Shown here: positions 8,369 through 17,701 of the stretch, piece by piece
Position numbering within the stretch: position 1 is the stretch's first letter
How the letters are laid out: the number at the start of each line of letters is the position of its first letter
Source of the DNA: Sphingobacterium sp. JB170
GTDB taxonomy: Bacteria; Bacteroidota; Bacteroidia; Sphingobacteriales; Sphingobacteriaceae
DNA: 64,000 nucleotides
Direction of reading: 5' to 3'
Assembly (NCBI RefSeq): GCF_900163865.1
Contig: NZ_FUKU01000026.1
Location: 62,001-126,000, forward strand
The notes under the pieces: model-generated
The model's database searches: none
What the model was told of the DNA's origin: nothing
What the model saw: only the letters and a program-made list of their open reading frames with translations
Program-made: the position numbers and the translations under genes

Positions 8369-10981
8369 TTATGTCAAAAATTCTTTCGCACGTGCTATTG
8401 CTTGCGGAAGGCCTTTGCTGTTTTTTCCACCAGCAGTCGCGAAAAATGGTTGTCCTCCGCCCCCGCCCTGGATATCTTTAGCTAGATTTTTAACGATCGC
8501 TCCGGCATTCCATCCACGCTCTTTAGCGAGACTATCGGTAATTGCAACGATAAGACTAGGCTTACCATCAAAATCGGCCCCCAGGACCAAAAATAAGTTA
8601 TCAATCTCCCCTTTTATCGCATAGGCCAGCATTTTCACCGAATCTGCGTTCGGTAGGTCTACTGTTGCTGCCAAGAAATTCACACCGTTAACAATCTCTA
8701 TTTTTGCTTCTAAATCCGCGCGCATGGATAATGTACGCTCTTTAATATTATTTTCAACTTCCTTCTTAAGCTCCGCATTTTCGCTGATAAATTTCGAAAT
8801 TGCCGCTATAAAATCTTTCGGGTTATTCAGCAACTCGCGCATCGATGCAACCAAATCAAATTGTTCTTTTATCACCGCAAACGCGTGGGTGCCTGTAATT
8901 GCTTCAATGCGGCGAACACCTGCCGCAACGGCTGACTCAGATATGATTTTAAAATACCCAATTTGCCCCGTGGATGAAACATGTGTACCGCCGCATAGTT
9001 CCTTCGAGAATGTCTCACCAAGGGTAATAATACGCACAAACTCACCATATTTTTCACCGAATAGCGCGGTAACACCAGAATCTATTGCCTGGCGGTAAGG
9101 AATGCTGCGCTGCTCGTTCAGCACGATATTTTCACGAATTTTGTGATTTACAATATCCTCGATTCTAGCAATTTCATCGGCTGTTATTTTTGCAAAATGT
9201 GACACGTCAAAGCGTAAAACCGAGGCGTTAACCAGCGATCCCTTTTGATTGACGTGTTCGCCTAAAACCTCTTTTAGAGCCGCGTGAAGTAAATGTGTCG
9301 CCGAGTGGTTGCTCTCGATATCGATTCGTTTCGCCTTATCTACAACGGCCTTAAAATCACCTTGCAAAACGGCTGGAAGCTCGTTTACGAAATGGACAAT
9401 AAGGCCATTTTCTTTCTTTGTGTCGGTAACATAAATTTCCTCTCCGGTGAATGAAACTAAGCTACCCGAATCACCGATCTGTCCACCTCCTTCTGCATAA
9501 AATGGCGTGACCGCGAGCACAAGCTGATACTGATCGTTTCCCTTACTAGAAATCTTACGATACCGCAAGATCTGCGTCATTGCTTCCAGTTTATCGTAGC
9601 CAACAAAATCCGTTTGGTCCCCTTGGGAAACAATCACCCAGTCACTCGTATCAATTGCCGTCGCGGCCCGTGAACGTTCCTTTTGTTGTTGTAAGGCACG
9701 TCGGAAACCATCCATATCGACCTGCAGTCCCTTTTCACGCGACAGCAGCTCGGTTAAATCAATTGGAAAGCCATACGTGTCGAACAATTCAAAAGCAAAA
9801 TCACCGTCCACCTTGTCGTGGCTTGCCGCAAAAGTTTCAAACCGTTGAATCCCGATCGTTAGGGTACGAAGAAAAGAAACCTCTTCCTCGAGCACCACCT
9901 TTTGGACAAAACTTTGCTGTTGATGCAGTTCATCAAACACGCCAGTAAACTGTTCGGCGAGTAAAGGCACTAATTCATTTATAAATGGCGTTTTAAAACC
10001 TAAAAATGTATATCCGTAACGCACTGCACGTCGCAAAATTCGACGTATCACATAGCCAGCTTTATTATTAGAAGGTAGCTGCCCATCCGCTATAGCAAAA
10101 CTGACCGCACGAATATGATCAGATAAAACGCGCATGGCGATATCGGTTTTTTCATCCGCTCCATATTCAATTTGTGACTTGGAAGCTATAAATTGAATGA
10201 TTGGTTGAAACACATCGGTATCGTAATTGGAGGTTTTACCTTGAATGGCACGTACCAATCGCTCAAATCCCAACCCCGTATCCACGTGCTTAGCAGGCAA
10301 GGATTCAAGGGTTCCGTTTTTCAACCTATTATACTGCATGAAAACCAGGTTCCACACTTCGATCACTTGCGGATGATCCCCATTCACCAATTCTTGTCCA
10401 GGAATGGCCTGCCGCTCTTGATCAGGACGCATATCGTAGTGTATCTCCGTGCACGGGCCGCAGGGGCCCGTCTCTCCCATTTCCCAGAAATTATCTTTCT
10501 TATTTCCCAGTAAAATCCGCTCTTCGGCGATGAGTGATTTCCACAAGTCATACGCTTCGACGTCTTTTGTAAGCTCTTCGCTCTGATCGCCTTCGAAAAT
10601 TGTAACGTACAAACGATCCGTATCGAGTTTGTATACTTGGGTAAACAATTCCCAAGCCCAGCTAATAGCCTCTTTCTTGAAATAGTCACCAAACGACCAG
10701 TTACCAAGCATTTCGAACAAAGTGTGGTGATACGTATCAATCCCCACTTCTTCCAGATCATTGTGCTTTCCCGAAACACGGAGACAGCGCTGAGTATCGG
10801 TTACCCGTGAATATTGAGCCTGTACTTCCCCTAGAAACAATTCTTTAAACTGATTCATTCCGGCATTGGTAAACATGAGCGTAGGGTCATTTTTTACGAC
10901 CACCGGTGCCGAAGGAACTATCTGATGAGATTTACTCTCAAAAAAACTTAAAAAAGCTTGGCGTATTTCTTTACTAGTCAT
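8369..10981 (-). CDS. alaS: Alanine--tRNA ligase
   Basis: Class II synthetase that charges tRNA-Ala. The 870-residue length is normal for bacteria. The N-terminal catalytic domain begins SKEIRQAFLSFFESK, and motif 2-like sequences (TQRCLRVSGKHNDLEEVG) follow. The editing domain has the zinc ligands HSATHLLHA (around residue 560) and CGGTH (Cys663). The C-terminal C-Ala domain ends with the glycine-rich DIQGGGGGQP, which removes mischarged Ser/Gly together with the editing site. No disruption is seen. It has a strong promoter upstream and is followed by tlpA. Confidence 0.97.
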   Translation of the reverse strand: MTSKEIRQAFLSFFESKSHQIVPSAPVVVKNDPTLMFTNAGMNQFKELFLGEVQAQYSRVTDTQRCLRVSGKHNDLEEVGIDTYHHTLFEMLGNWSFGDYFKKEAISWAWELFTQVYKLDTDRLYVTIFEGDQSEELTKDVEAYDLWKSLIAEERILLGNKKDNFWEMGETGPCGPCTEIHYDMRPDQERQAIPGQELVNGDHPQVIEVWNLVFMQYNRLKNGTLESLPAKHVDTGLGFERLVRAIQGKTSNYDTDVFQPIIQFIASKSQIEYGADEKTDIAMRVLSDHIRAVSFAIADGQLPSNNKAGYVIRRILRRAVRYGYTFLGFKTPFINELVPLLAEQFTGVFDELHQQQSFVQKVVLEEEVSFLRTLTIGIQRFETFAASHDKVDGDFAFELFDTYGFPIDLTELLSREKGLQVDMDGFRRALQQQKERSRAATAIDTSDWVIVSQGDQTDFVGYDKLEAMTQILRYRKISSKGNDQYQLVLAVTPFYAEGGGQIGDSGSLVSFTGEEIYVTDTKKENGLIVHFVNELPAVLQGDFKAVVDKAKRIDIESNHSATHLLHAALKEVLGEHVNQKGSLVNASVLRFDVSHFAKITADEIARIEDIVNHKIRENIVLNEQRSIPYRQAIDSGVTALFGEKYGEFVRIITLGETFSKELCGGTHVSSTGQIGYFKIISESAVAAGVRRIEAITGTHAFAVIKEQFDLVASMRELLNNPKDFIAAISKFISENAELKKEVENNIKERTLSMRADLEAKIEIVNGVNFLAATVDLPNADSVKMLAYAIKGEIDNLFLVLGADFDGKPSLIVAITDSLAKERGWNAGAIVKNLAKDIQGGGGGQPFFATAGGKNSKGLPQAIARAKEFLT

Positions 10982-11007
10982 TGAATTCTATGCTGTATTT
11001 TAGATTG

Positions 11008-11039
11008 CAAACTTACTCAAAATTGCGTTGTCTTACAAA
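11008..11039 (-). promoter_or_regulatory. alaS promoter (Bacteroidota -33/-7 type)
   Basis: On the minus strand a TTTG (11039-11036) is followed after exactly 20 bases by TAAGTTTG (11015-11008), matching the TTTG / TAnnTTTG consensus. Transcription would start near 11002, giving a leader of about 20 bases before the ATG at 10981. Confidence 0.75.
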
Positions 11040-11614
11040 GACCTAGCAGGATAAGCTACACAACTTTATTGCTGCGTCAAAACGCGCACACCATCGCAAA
11101 TCGAAAGTAAGTATTTTAATTCCTTTGCCGCATTAGTGCGCTGATCGCGAGTGGCGATCAGCGCGGCAGAAGGACGCATTTAGTAAATGTGAGCACCGGC
11201 AGGCGCACGCGGTGACAAAGCAACATTTCGATACCACCCTGACAATTAACAAGATCCGCTGATTCCACATGTAAAATACTTAATGGCGCACCCATTAATA
11301 GTTTTATTCTTAGGTTTTAAATAGGATAGGTAACGCGCCCAAAAATGCATTATTAAATTTAACTTATATTAAATATTGGATTAAAAAAGCCTATCTTTAT
11401 GAGGCGACGCGGGCGAAAACGACGATTAATATTTTACAAATGTCCCGCTTATAAAAAAGAGGATTGTTTCTAAAAATTACAAGTCCACAACGAACAAACG
11501 AACAATAGCGATCGAATAATAAAAAAATAAAACAGGAAATTGCGATACGCAGGCGCATTCCACGCACGCTCGAAATATATTTGGTCTGATCGTGCGATTC
11601 CTGCTCGAATTTGT
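11040..11614. other. Long non-coding stretch upstream of the stress-protein genes
   Basis: About 575 bases between the divergent alaS promoter and the first stress-protein gene. I see no ORF with coding character. It contains the perfect hairpin at 11138-11164 and a small inverted repeat around 11180 (CATTTAGTAAATG). A near-consensus -7-like TATCTTTA lies at about 11391-11398, which would give the stress genes a leader of roughly 200 bases. A small RNA or structured leader is possible but unproven. Confidence 0.4.
11138..11164. repeat. Perfect 11-bp inverted repeat
   Basis: GCGCTGATCGC (11138-11148) and GCGATCAGCGC (11154-11164) flank a 5-base loop. The stem is GC-rich within an AT-rich intergenic region and has no T-tract on either strand, so a simple terminator is unlikely. 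Neighbouring GCC/GGC bases could extend the stem with bulges. Confidence 0.55.
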
Positions 11615-12466
11615 ATGAAGAAACTTTTGGTACCGACTGACTTTTCAGAAAACGCCTTTTTAGCCGCTAAATATGCTGCGACAATTTGTAAAACACAGGG
11701 TTATAGCCTACACCTGGTCCACTATTACACAGCGACATCATCAGGATTTGACGAATCAGAGATGGCGGTTTTAAATGAAGACTCCAACCTGCTAAAAGCA
11801 GATATTACAATCAAGGACTGGACGCAGCGACTTCAAGCGGAATTCCCGACTGTTAATATTACTTACCACAATGAACGCGGCTTACTTGTGGAGGCGCTCG
11901 CACAGGAAGCTAAAAAAGATAATTATGCCGCCATCGTTATGGGAACCACGGGGGCAACTGGAGCGAAAAACATATTTTGGGGAAGCAATACGGCGATTAT
12001 TACGGCAAAATCGCCAATACCAGTCATTGCTGTTCCAAACAAACCCGTGCATACTGCTATTAATAGAGTAGGACTGCTTACAAATTTGAAACAAGAAGAA
12101 CTCATCACCCTTCAAGAGTTCCTACACTGTATAAAAGGCGACATCGATCTTACGCTTATCCACGCACATAAAGAACAGGAGAGCGTAAACTCGCTTGAAG
12201 AGAAATTAGCATTGTGGTTGACAAACATTGAACCTTTTAATGCCGTGCGCAATGTAAATATCTTGACCGCTCCGATTGTTAGAGAAGACAAAAATCTCGA
12301 CGATATCCCAGAGGTCATTAGTAAAATAATCGCGGACAATGCGATCGATTTGATTTTAATAACTAAAAGTAGAAAAACATTTTTTGAAAGGCTTTTCACC
12401 ACATCAGTATCGAAGGCAATGACGCTCGATCTGCAAAAGCCAGCGTTCTTTGGAAAAACTATATAA
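11615..12466 (+). CDS. Tandem-domain universal stress protein (UspA family), first copy
   Basis: Cytoplasmic stress protein of 283 residues from the ATG at 11615. An upstream in-frame ATG at 11540 would add 25 residues without family similarity, whereas MKKLLVPTDFSENA is the classic Usp start. Two Usp domains are visible (about 1-145 and 146-283). The first has the ATP-binding motif G-x2-G-x9-G-S (GTTGATG then FWGSNT); the second lacks it. The next gene begins 11 bases later and encodes a paralogue, so the two form an operon. Roles in stress or stationary phase are inferred from the family. Confidence 0.9.
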   Translation: MKKLLVPTDFSENAFLAAKYAATICKTQGYSLHLVHYYTATSSGFDESEMAVLNEDSNLLKADITIKDWTQRLQAEFPTVNITYHNERGLLVEALAQEAKKDNYAAIVMGTTGATGAKNIFWGSNTAIITAKSPIPVIAVPNKPVHTAINRVGLLTNLKQEELITLQEFLHCIKGDIDLTLIHAHKEQESVNSLEEKLALWLTNIEPFNAVRNVNILTAPIVREDKNLDDIPEVISKIIADNAIDLILITKSRKTFFERLFTTSVSKAMTLDLQKPAFFGKTI

Positions 12467-12477
12467 AATACAGCGAT

Positions 12478-13344
12478 ATGAAGAAAATATTACTACCGGT
12501 TGACTTTTCGGAATACTCCTACGGAGCAGTAGAGTATGCATGTCAAATAATCACGAGCAATAGTTCTGGACAAGAGTTAGATTTGATTCATGTTTACACG
12601 AACCACTCAAATCTATACGTAAACCGAAATTTGGACGACGACATCATTGACCCACAAATTGAAATCTCAGAACGAGAGATGGCTAAAATGATCAATCTCA
12701 TACAACACAAACACCCTACAGTTAAGATAAACACACTATATCGCAACGGTAATCTTTTTGAGGAGATAAGTAAAGAAACAGCAACATTCGCTTACGACGC
12801 CGTTGTGATGGGGACAAAAGGATCTTCTGGTATAGAAGCCGTTTTCCTCGGTAGTAATACGTATGATGTCATTTTAAACACTAAAACACCCGTTTTAGGA
12901 ATCCCTAAGGAGGCTGTTGAATTCAAAAAGAGACGGGTCGGGTTGCTTACAAACTTTAAGGAGTCCGAAATTGAAGTACTCCTGCAGGCTCAGGAGCTGA
13001 TTGGTGGGAATTTCGAACTTATGTTGGTCCATGTTAACACAGAGGACCTGGATATTAAGGTGATCGGTGATAAGTTTAAGCACTGGATTGATTACATTGT
13101 TGAACAAGCAGGTATCACTGATATTTCCTTCCACGTAAAATCACAGGCACTGTACAATAAGGCCGTCGAAAACGTCTCTCATGCAATTAATCAGGTCATT
13201 ATCGACGAACAGATTGACATCATCCTCGTCACAAAAAGTAGAAAAAGTATCTTCCGAAAACTTATCGACGAAAATATAGTCCGAAAAATGGCGTATAACA
13301 TCACCGTGCCGACGTTCTTCGCTCGTGTACACGCTGCGAAATAA
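12478..13344 (+). CDS. Tandem-domain universal stress protein (UspA family), second copy
   Basis: Paralogue of the preceding gene, 288 residues, starting MKKILLPVDFSEYS. Domain 1 keeps the nucleotide-binding motif GTKGSSG...FLGSNT (G-x2-G-x9-G-S). Domain 2 (from about residue 150, RVGLLTNFKESE) lacks it, as in the first copy. Both end with a similar K-S-R-K motif followed by F-x-R/K-L-x-x and a short tail ending near PxFF, so they probably arose by duplication. The gene is followed by a very long perfect hairpin. Confidence 0.9.
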   Translation: MKKILLPVDFSEYSYGAVEYACQIITSNSSGQELDLIHVYTNHSNLYVNRNLDDDIIDPQIEISEREMAKMINLIQHKHPTVKINTLYRNGNLFEEISKETATFAYDAVVMGTKGSSGIEAVFLGSNTYDVILNTKTPVLGIPKEAVEFKKRRVGLLTNFKESEIEVLLQAQELIGGNFELMLVHVNTEDLDIKVIGDKFKHWIDYIVEQAGITDISFHVKSQALYNKAVENVSHAINQVIIDEQIDIILVTKSRKSIFRKLIDENIVRKMAYNITVPTFFARVHAAK

Positions 13345-13414
13345 CCCAAGATAGTACCGGCAAACAGCAGCGCATCTTCATTCCTGCTGCCACCGAGATA
13401 CAACTATTCGAACC

Positions 13415-13468
13415 TAAACGCTGTAAATGTATTGCCAAAAAAGACTGGCAATACATTTACAGCGTTTA
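13415..13468. repeat. 23-bp perfect inverted repeat between the usp operon and the ompA-like gene
   Basis: Left arm 13415-13437 and right arm 13446-13468 are exact reverse complements (23 bp) around the 8-base loop AAAAAGAC. The stem is mostly AT with a GC core (CGCTG...CAGCG). No T-tract follows on either strand, so it is not a textbook intrinsic terminator, although a stem this long could end usp transcription. It sits only 34 bases before the ATG of the OmpA-like gene, so it may also lie in that gene's leader. Confidence 0.7.
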
Positions 13469-13502
13469 ACAATAAATAATCGATCAGAACAATTTCCATT
13501 TT

Positions 13503-14840
13503 ATGAGAAAAACTAACTTAAAAAAGACATCCATTATTGGATTTTCAACCTTGATTTGCACGGCTGCCCTGGGGCAAAACACGGGGACCGTAGAGAACAC
13601 AACACCTTTGGGGCTAGTAACAGAGTACCGAACATGGTCGGTAGGCGTTAACGCTGGCGTGCTAAATCAATCTAACATCTTTGGGTTCAATCAAGATGGT
13701 TTTGCCAAATTAGAACACAACGCAGGATATAGCCTCTACGTAAAAAGACAAATATCACCTTCCTTTGGGGTAAAAGTTCAATATTTAGGTGGTAAAGTTG
13801 GAGGAACTAACGAGAATGCTGAAGCAGGAGAAATCAATACCTTCGAATCGAAGCTTCCCTGGTCCGCCGCTTTGTCCGGCGAATGGACGATGGCCAATAT
13901 AAACTGGAGATTCTTCAATAGCATTGTCAAACCCTATGCAGCGGTCGGGTTAGGTGCGATGAATTTTGAAACAACGACAACGGTTGGCGACACAAAAGCG
14001 ACCGCTGAGAGTCAAACAAAATTATATGTTCCCGTCGATTTCGGTTTTAAATTTGCAGTCGCCAAAGGTATAAGTCTTGATTTAGGCTATCAATTAAATT
14101 GGACGAATCAAAATTTAGACGGCCGTCCAGCAGGGACTTACAGAAACGACCTTTTCTCCTACGCACATGCAGGAATCGAGTTTTCCTTAGGTAACAGGTC
14201 AAAACCGGCGTTAAGCAACTCTAACCCGGTAGCGACACTCGTGAACGATTATACTGGGAAGTACGAACACCTCTTAGCAGAACGTGACAAGCTCGTTGCA
14301 GCAAACCAGGCGCTTGTATCACAGATGGAAGAGTTGAACGGCCAACTGAAAGACGATGATAACGATGGTGTCGCTAATAAGTTTGATAAATGCCCTAACA
14401 CACCGGCCGGAATTAAGGTTGATGGCGCAGGTTGTCCGCTTCCAGAGGCGAAAAATGAAACTAAAGTAATTGAAAAAATTATCGTTACGGAGGATGATAA
14501 AAAAGTGGTTGCCGAGGCCATCAACAATCTTGAATTCGACTTAGGAAAATCGACCATACGTACACCTTCTTTCCCATCGTTAAACCGGGTAGCTACTTTA
14601 CTAATTGAGAAAAACTTCAGTCTTAAATTGGCCGGACACACCGACAATACCGGATCCATGCAGACTAATATGCGATTATCCAAAGAGCGGGCAGAAGCTA
14701 TCAAATCCTATCTCGTATCTAAAGGCGCCAATGCATCGCGTATCGAAGCGACAGGATATGGGCCAACACAACCGATCGCACCTAACACAACTGCCGCAGG
14801 ACGTCAACAAAACCGCCGCGTAGAGTTTACATTATTTTAA
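13503..14840 (+). CDS. OmpA-family outer-membrane protein with barrel and peptidoglycan-binding domain
   Basis: Structural outer-membrane protein of 445 residues. A signal peptide (to about residue 24, TAALGQN) is followed by a beta-barrel-like region (about 35-230) with alternating aromatic strands. A short coiled segment (about 250-280) leads into a thrombospondin type-3-like calcium repeat (DDDNDGVANKFDKCP...). The C-terminal OmpA domain (about 330-445) keeps the peptidoglycan-binding signature LAGHTDNTGS and ends RRVEFTLF. It has its own intrinsic terminator. No clear -7 box is visible in the 34 bases between the upstream hairpin and the ATG. Confidence 0.93.
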   Translation: MRKTNLKKTSIIGFSTLICTAALGQNTGTVENTTPLGLVTEYRTWSVGVNAGVLNQSNIFGFNQDGFAKLEHNAGYSLYVKRQISPSFGVKVQYLGGKVGGTNENAEAGEINTFESKLPWSAALSGEWTMANINWRFFNSIVKPYAAVGLGAMNFETTTTVGDTKATAESQTKLYVPVDFGFKFAVAKGISLDLGYQLNWTNQNLDGRPAGTYRNDLFSYAHAGIEFSLGNRSKPALSNSNPVATLVNDYTGKYEHLLAERDKLVAANQALVSQMEELNGQLKDDDNDGVANKFDKCPNTPAGIKVDGAGCPLPEAKNETKVIEKIIVTEDDKKVVAEAINNLEFDLGKSTIRTPSFPSLNRVATLLIEKNFSLKLAGHTDNTGSMQTNMRLSKERAEAIKSYLVSKGANASRIEATGYGPTQPIAPNTTAAGRQQNRRVEFTLF

Positions 14841-14863
14841 AAATGCTATAGACAAAAGCGTAT

Positions 14864-14893
14864 AAAGCTGCCAGTCGTCCTGGCAGCTTTTTT
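14864..14893 (+). terminator. Rho-independent terminator of the OmpA-like gene
   Basis: AAAGCTGCCAG (14864-14874) pairs with CTGGCAGCTTT (14880-14890) around a 5-base loop and runs into six T residues. It lies 24 bases after the stop codon. Confidence 0.9.
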
Positions 14894-14988
14894 ATGATTT
14901 AATACTGCTCTCCGCGGAAAAACTGTCAAATATCTGCTACACAAAACAAACAATTCGATTAATCCACTGAATTACAAAGCTATAATAA

Positions 14989-15020
14989 TTTGCGTAAGAA
15001 ATAAATTATCCATATATTTG
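14989..15020 (+). promoter_or_regulatory. Promoter of the DEAD-box helicase gene
   Basis: TTTG at 14989-14992, a 20-base spacer and TATATTTG at 15013-15020 match the Bacteroidota -33/-7 consensus exactly. Transcription would start near 15026, leaving a leader of about 35 bases. Confidence 0.85.
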
Positions 15021-15060
15021 CACCGCCTTAGGTAATAATGCCTATTGTATAATTTATTTC

Positions 15061-16842
15061 ATGAACCCATTTTTAGAACTGGGAATCCGTCATGAAGTTG
15101 TTAATGCCATCACTGAGATGGGTTTCGAAACCCCTTCTCCTATTCAGGAAAAAGCCATTCCTGTTTTATTGACTGGTAACGACGATTTTGTCGGATTAGC
15201 CCAAACCGGCACAGGAAAGACCGCGGCATTTGGTCTTCCATTATTAGAGTTAATTGACTTTACTCAAAAACACCCACAAGCGTTAATTTTATGCCCCACT
15301 CGCGAATTATGTCTACAGATCTCAAAAGATGTAGAAAAATTCACTAAATACCTCGACAACGTTAACGTTGTAGCAGTGTATGGGGGAGCAAACATTTCCG
15401 ATCAATTACGTCAAATCCGTAGAGGAGTACAAATTGTAGTCGCTACCCCAGGACGTATGTTAGACATTATTAACAGAAAAGCTATCGATTTCACAAAAGT
15501 ACAATACGTTGTATTGGACGAAGCTGATGAAATGTTGAACATGGGTTTCCAAGAGGATATCAATAATATTCTTTCCGAAACACCGGACACAAAGAAAACC
15601 TGGTTGTTTTCCGCCACAATGCCGAGAGAAGTTCGTCGTATTGCACAAAAATACATGACGAACCCTGTTGAACTTACCGTAGGAACAAAAAATGCAGGTA
15701 ATGCGAACATTGAACACCAATACTATTTAATTAGGGCTAAAGATAAATACGCGGCGTTCAAACGAATTGTAGACTTCTATCCAGAAATTTTTGGTATCGT
15801 TTTCTGCCGTACAAAAATCGAAACGCAAGAAATTGCGGAAGCATTAGTTAAAGATGGTTATAACGCAGACTCGCTCCACGGAGATTTATCGCAACAACAA
15901 CGTGATAAAGTGATGAAACGTTACCGAGAGCGCAACTTACAACTGTTAATCGCGACAGATGTTGCTGCACGCGGTATTGACGTGAACGATGTGACACACG
16001 TTATTAACTTTTCGCTACCCGATGAAGTTGAGAACTACACCCACCGTTCAGGACGTACAGCACGTGCTGGCAAAACAGGTATTTCTTTATCCTTAGTAAA
16101 CGTAAAGGAACAAAGTAAGATTCGCCATATCGAAAAGATTATTGGTAAATCATTCGAACGAAAACAAGTCCCTCAAGGTCCAGAAGTTTGTGAGAAACAA
16201 CTTTTAGCCATGATCGATAAAGTAAACAAAGTCGAGGTTAACCAAGAACAGATTTCTCCATTTCTTCCAGCGATCATGGAAAATATGGAACATCTTTCCA
16301 AAGAGGAAATCATTACTCGTTTTGCATCGTTAGAATTCAACCGTTTCTTAGAATACTATCGGAACGCACCTGACTTAAATATGGAAGCGCGCGAAGGCAG
16401 AAATGAGGAGCGCGGTGAACGCAGAGATAGATCATCTTCAAAAGGATATACTCGTTTATTTATGAATTTAGGTTCTGTTGATGAGTTCTCCAGAGGTGAA
16501 ATGCTCGGATTCATATGTAATACTGCTAAAATTTCAGGCAAATCCATTGGTAAAATTGATTTGAAAGGTGTCTTCACATTCTTCGAAGTCGAAGATGCAG
16601 AAGTAGAAAACATCTTCAACAACTTCAAAGATGTAGACTTCAATGGCCGTCAAGTGCGGATTGAAGTTTCAGGCGATGGCCGCTCAGAAGGGCGTGGAGG
16701 TCGTAGCCGTGGAGGCGACAGAAACAACAGAGGTGGTGATAGACGAGAACGCCGTAGTGGCTCAGGATCTCGAGACAGAAAAGATTCCGGTGGTTTCCGC
16801 GATTTTTCGGGAAAAAGGCAATATTCTAAATCTAGATATTAA
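15061..16842 (+). CDS. DEAD-box RNA helicase with DbpA-like RNA-binding domain
   Basis: ATP-dependent RNA helicase of 593 residues, probably acting in ribosome assembly or cold adaptation. The RecA-like core shows Walker A (A47-Q-T-G-T-G-K-T54), PTRELCLQ, the DEAD box at residues 153-156, SAT, and HRSGRTARAGKTG. After a linker, residues about 460-540 form a DbpA/CsdA-type RNA-binding domain (YTRLFMNLGSVDEFSRGEM). The last 50 residues are an Arg/Gly/Asp-rich tail with RGG-like repeats. The domain order matches DeaD/CsdA-type helicases. The gene stands alone with its own promoter and terminator. Confidence 0.93.
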   Translation: MNPFLELGIRHEVVNAITEMGFETPSPIQEKAIPVLLTGNDDFVGLAQTGTGKTAAFGLPLLELIDFTQKHPQALILCPTRELCLQISKDVEKFTKYLDNVNVVAVYGGANISDQLRQIRRGVQIVVATPGRMLDIINRKAIDFTKVQYVVLDEADEMLNMGFQEDINNILSETPDTKKTWLFSATMPREVRRIAQKYMTNPVELTVGTKNAGNANIEHQYYLIRAKDKYAAFKRIVDFYPEIFGIVFCRTKIETQEIAEALVKDGYNADSLHGDLSQQQRDKVMKRYRERNLQLLIATDVAARGIDVNDVTHVINFSLPDEVENYTHRSGRTARAGKTGISLSLVNVKEQSKIRHIEKIIGKSFERKQVPQGPEVCEKQLLAMIDKVNKVEVNQEQISPFLPAIMENMEHLSKEEIITRFASLEFNRFLEYYRNAPDLNMEAREGRNEERGERRDRSSSKGYTRLFMNLGSVDEFSRGEMLGFICNTAKISGKSIGKIDLKGVFTFFEVEDAEVENIFNNFKDVDFNGRQVRIEVSGDGRSEGRGGRSRGGDRNNRGGDRRERRSGSGSRDRKDSGGFRDFSGKRQYSKSRY

Positions 16843-16863
16843 CATCATTTTTTGTAAATAATG

Positions 16864-16895
16864 AAGCCAGGTTTTTGTTGAAAACCTGGCTTTTG
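16864..16895 (+). terminator. Rho-independent terminator of the helicase gene
   Basis: AAGCCAGGTTTT (16864-16875) pairs with AAAACCTGGCTT (16881-16892) around a 5-base loop, followed by TT. Confidence 0.85.
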
Positions 16896-17168
16896 CTATA
16901 ACATGAATTTCATGAGCATCGGTATTTAATTTCTTCATATAATACTTCAGCAAATCCAATTCTAATCAAATTGATACCGGCCACGAATATGACAGTGGCA
17001 ATACCCATGGGAGCCAATAGCACAAAATCTTGACAACATAACACAAACTCGATTTATAAATAAACCAACTAGAATCTTCGAATCTTGCATACAGACAAAA
17101 TACGCTCTATTCCAAATTGGCGATGTTCGTTTATTCTCATTTTATGGGCAAAATCTTATTCCTCGTAA

Positions 17169-17342
17169 CACATTCTGGCACAATTTCAAGGATTAACAAC
17201 ACAATATCCAACGATAAAACTGATTGCCCATAGTGAAATTGGTGATGAAAAAGTCAGTAAAGACTCGGCGGATATTGGTTTTTCAAGCTATTTATTGCTT
17301 GGTAGCGATGCCGATGGTTTTAAAAAATTAATTGTTTTTTAG
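17169..17342 (+). pseudogene. C-terminal fragment of an unidentified protein
   Basis: An open frame of 57 codons without a usable start reads HILAQFQG...TTQYPTIKLIA, then GDEKVSKDSADIGFSSYLLL, and ends DGFKKLIVF before a TAG at 17340-17342. The composition is protein-like, but the frame is closed by a TAA immediately upstream, so it looks like the tail of a lost gene. I cannot name the family. Its stop overlaps the convergent stop of the hxlR-type gene. The rest of 16896-17338 holds no gene I can support. Confidence 0.4.
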
Positions 17343-17683
17343 GAAATTGCTTTTTCTAACTCTTCTCTATGTTCTTCGCCCCATTTTGCCGTGGATTTTA
17401 TAATAGGAATTAAAGACTCGCCTAATTTAGTCAAACCATATTCGACTTTAGGAGGTTTTACGTCATAAACCTTCTTTGTAAGAATTCCGTGGTTTACGAG
17501 TTGATTTAACTGGGTCTCTAATACTCTTCTTGATGCATTTGGTATTTTTCTTTGGAGTTCGCTCGGTCGAAAAATTCCACTATAAATACTCCAAACCAAG
17601 CTAATTTTCCACTTTCCGTTCATAACCTCCATAAATAAGTGGAGCCCGCATTCTACAGTTACAGGTGTTTTTCTTTCATACAT
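17339..17683 (-). CDS. HxlR-family winged-helix transcriptional regulator
   Basis: Regulator of 114 residues with the compact HxlR/DUF24 winged helix (CGLHLFMEVMNGKWKISLVW near the N-terminus, then LNQLVNHGILTKKVYDVKPP). Cys16 in ECGLH lies near the position used for redox or electrophile sensing in some HxlR members. It is divergent from an aldo-keto reductase, and the shared intergenic region holds a near-perfect palindrome between the two promoters, so it very likely controls that enzyme and itself. Codon use is AT-rich compared with flanking housekeeping genes, suggesting acquisition. Confidence 0.9.
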   Translation of the reverse strand: MYERKTPVTVECGLHLFMEVMNGKWKISLVWSIYSGIFRPSELQRKIPNASRRVLETQLNQLVNHGILTKKVYDVKPPKVEYGLTKLGESLIPIIKSTAKWGEEHREELEKAIS

Positions 17684-17701
17684 AACAAATCATTTTCCTA
17701 A

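Noticed and set aside
8247..8624. 125-codon plus-strand frame across the alaS/tlpA junction
   Set aside because: Spans two real genes on the other strand; Pro/Ser-rich composition reflects the complement of alaS.
10384..10779. 131-codon minus-strand frame within alaS
   Set aside because: Same strand but shifted frame of alaS; no promoter or similarity.
14249..14704. 151-codon minus-strand frame in the OmpA-like gene
   Set aside because: Antisense shadow of conserved OmpA domain codons.
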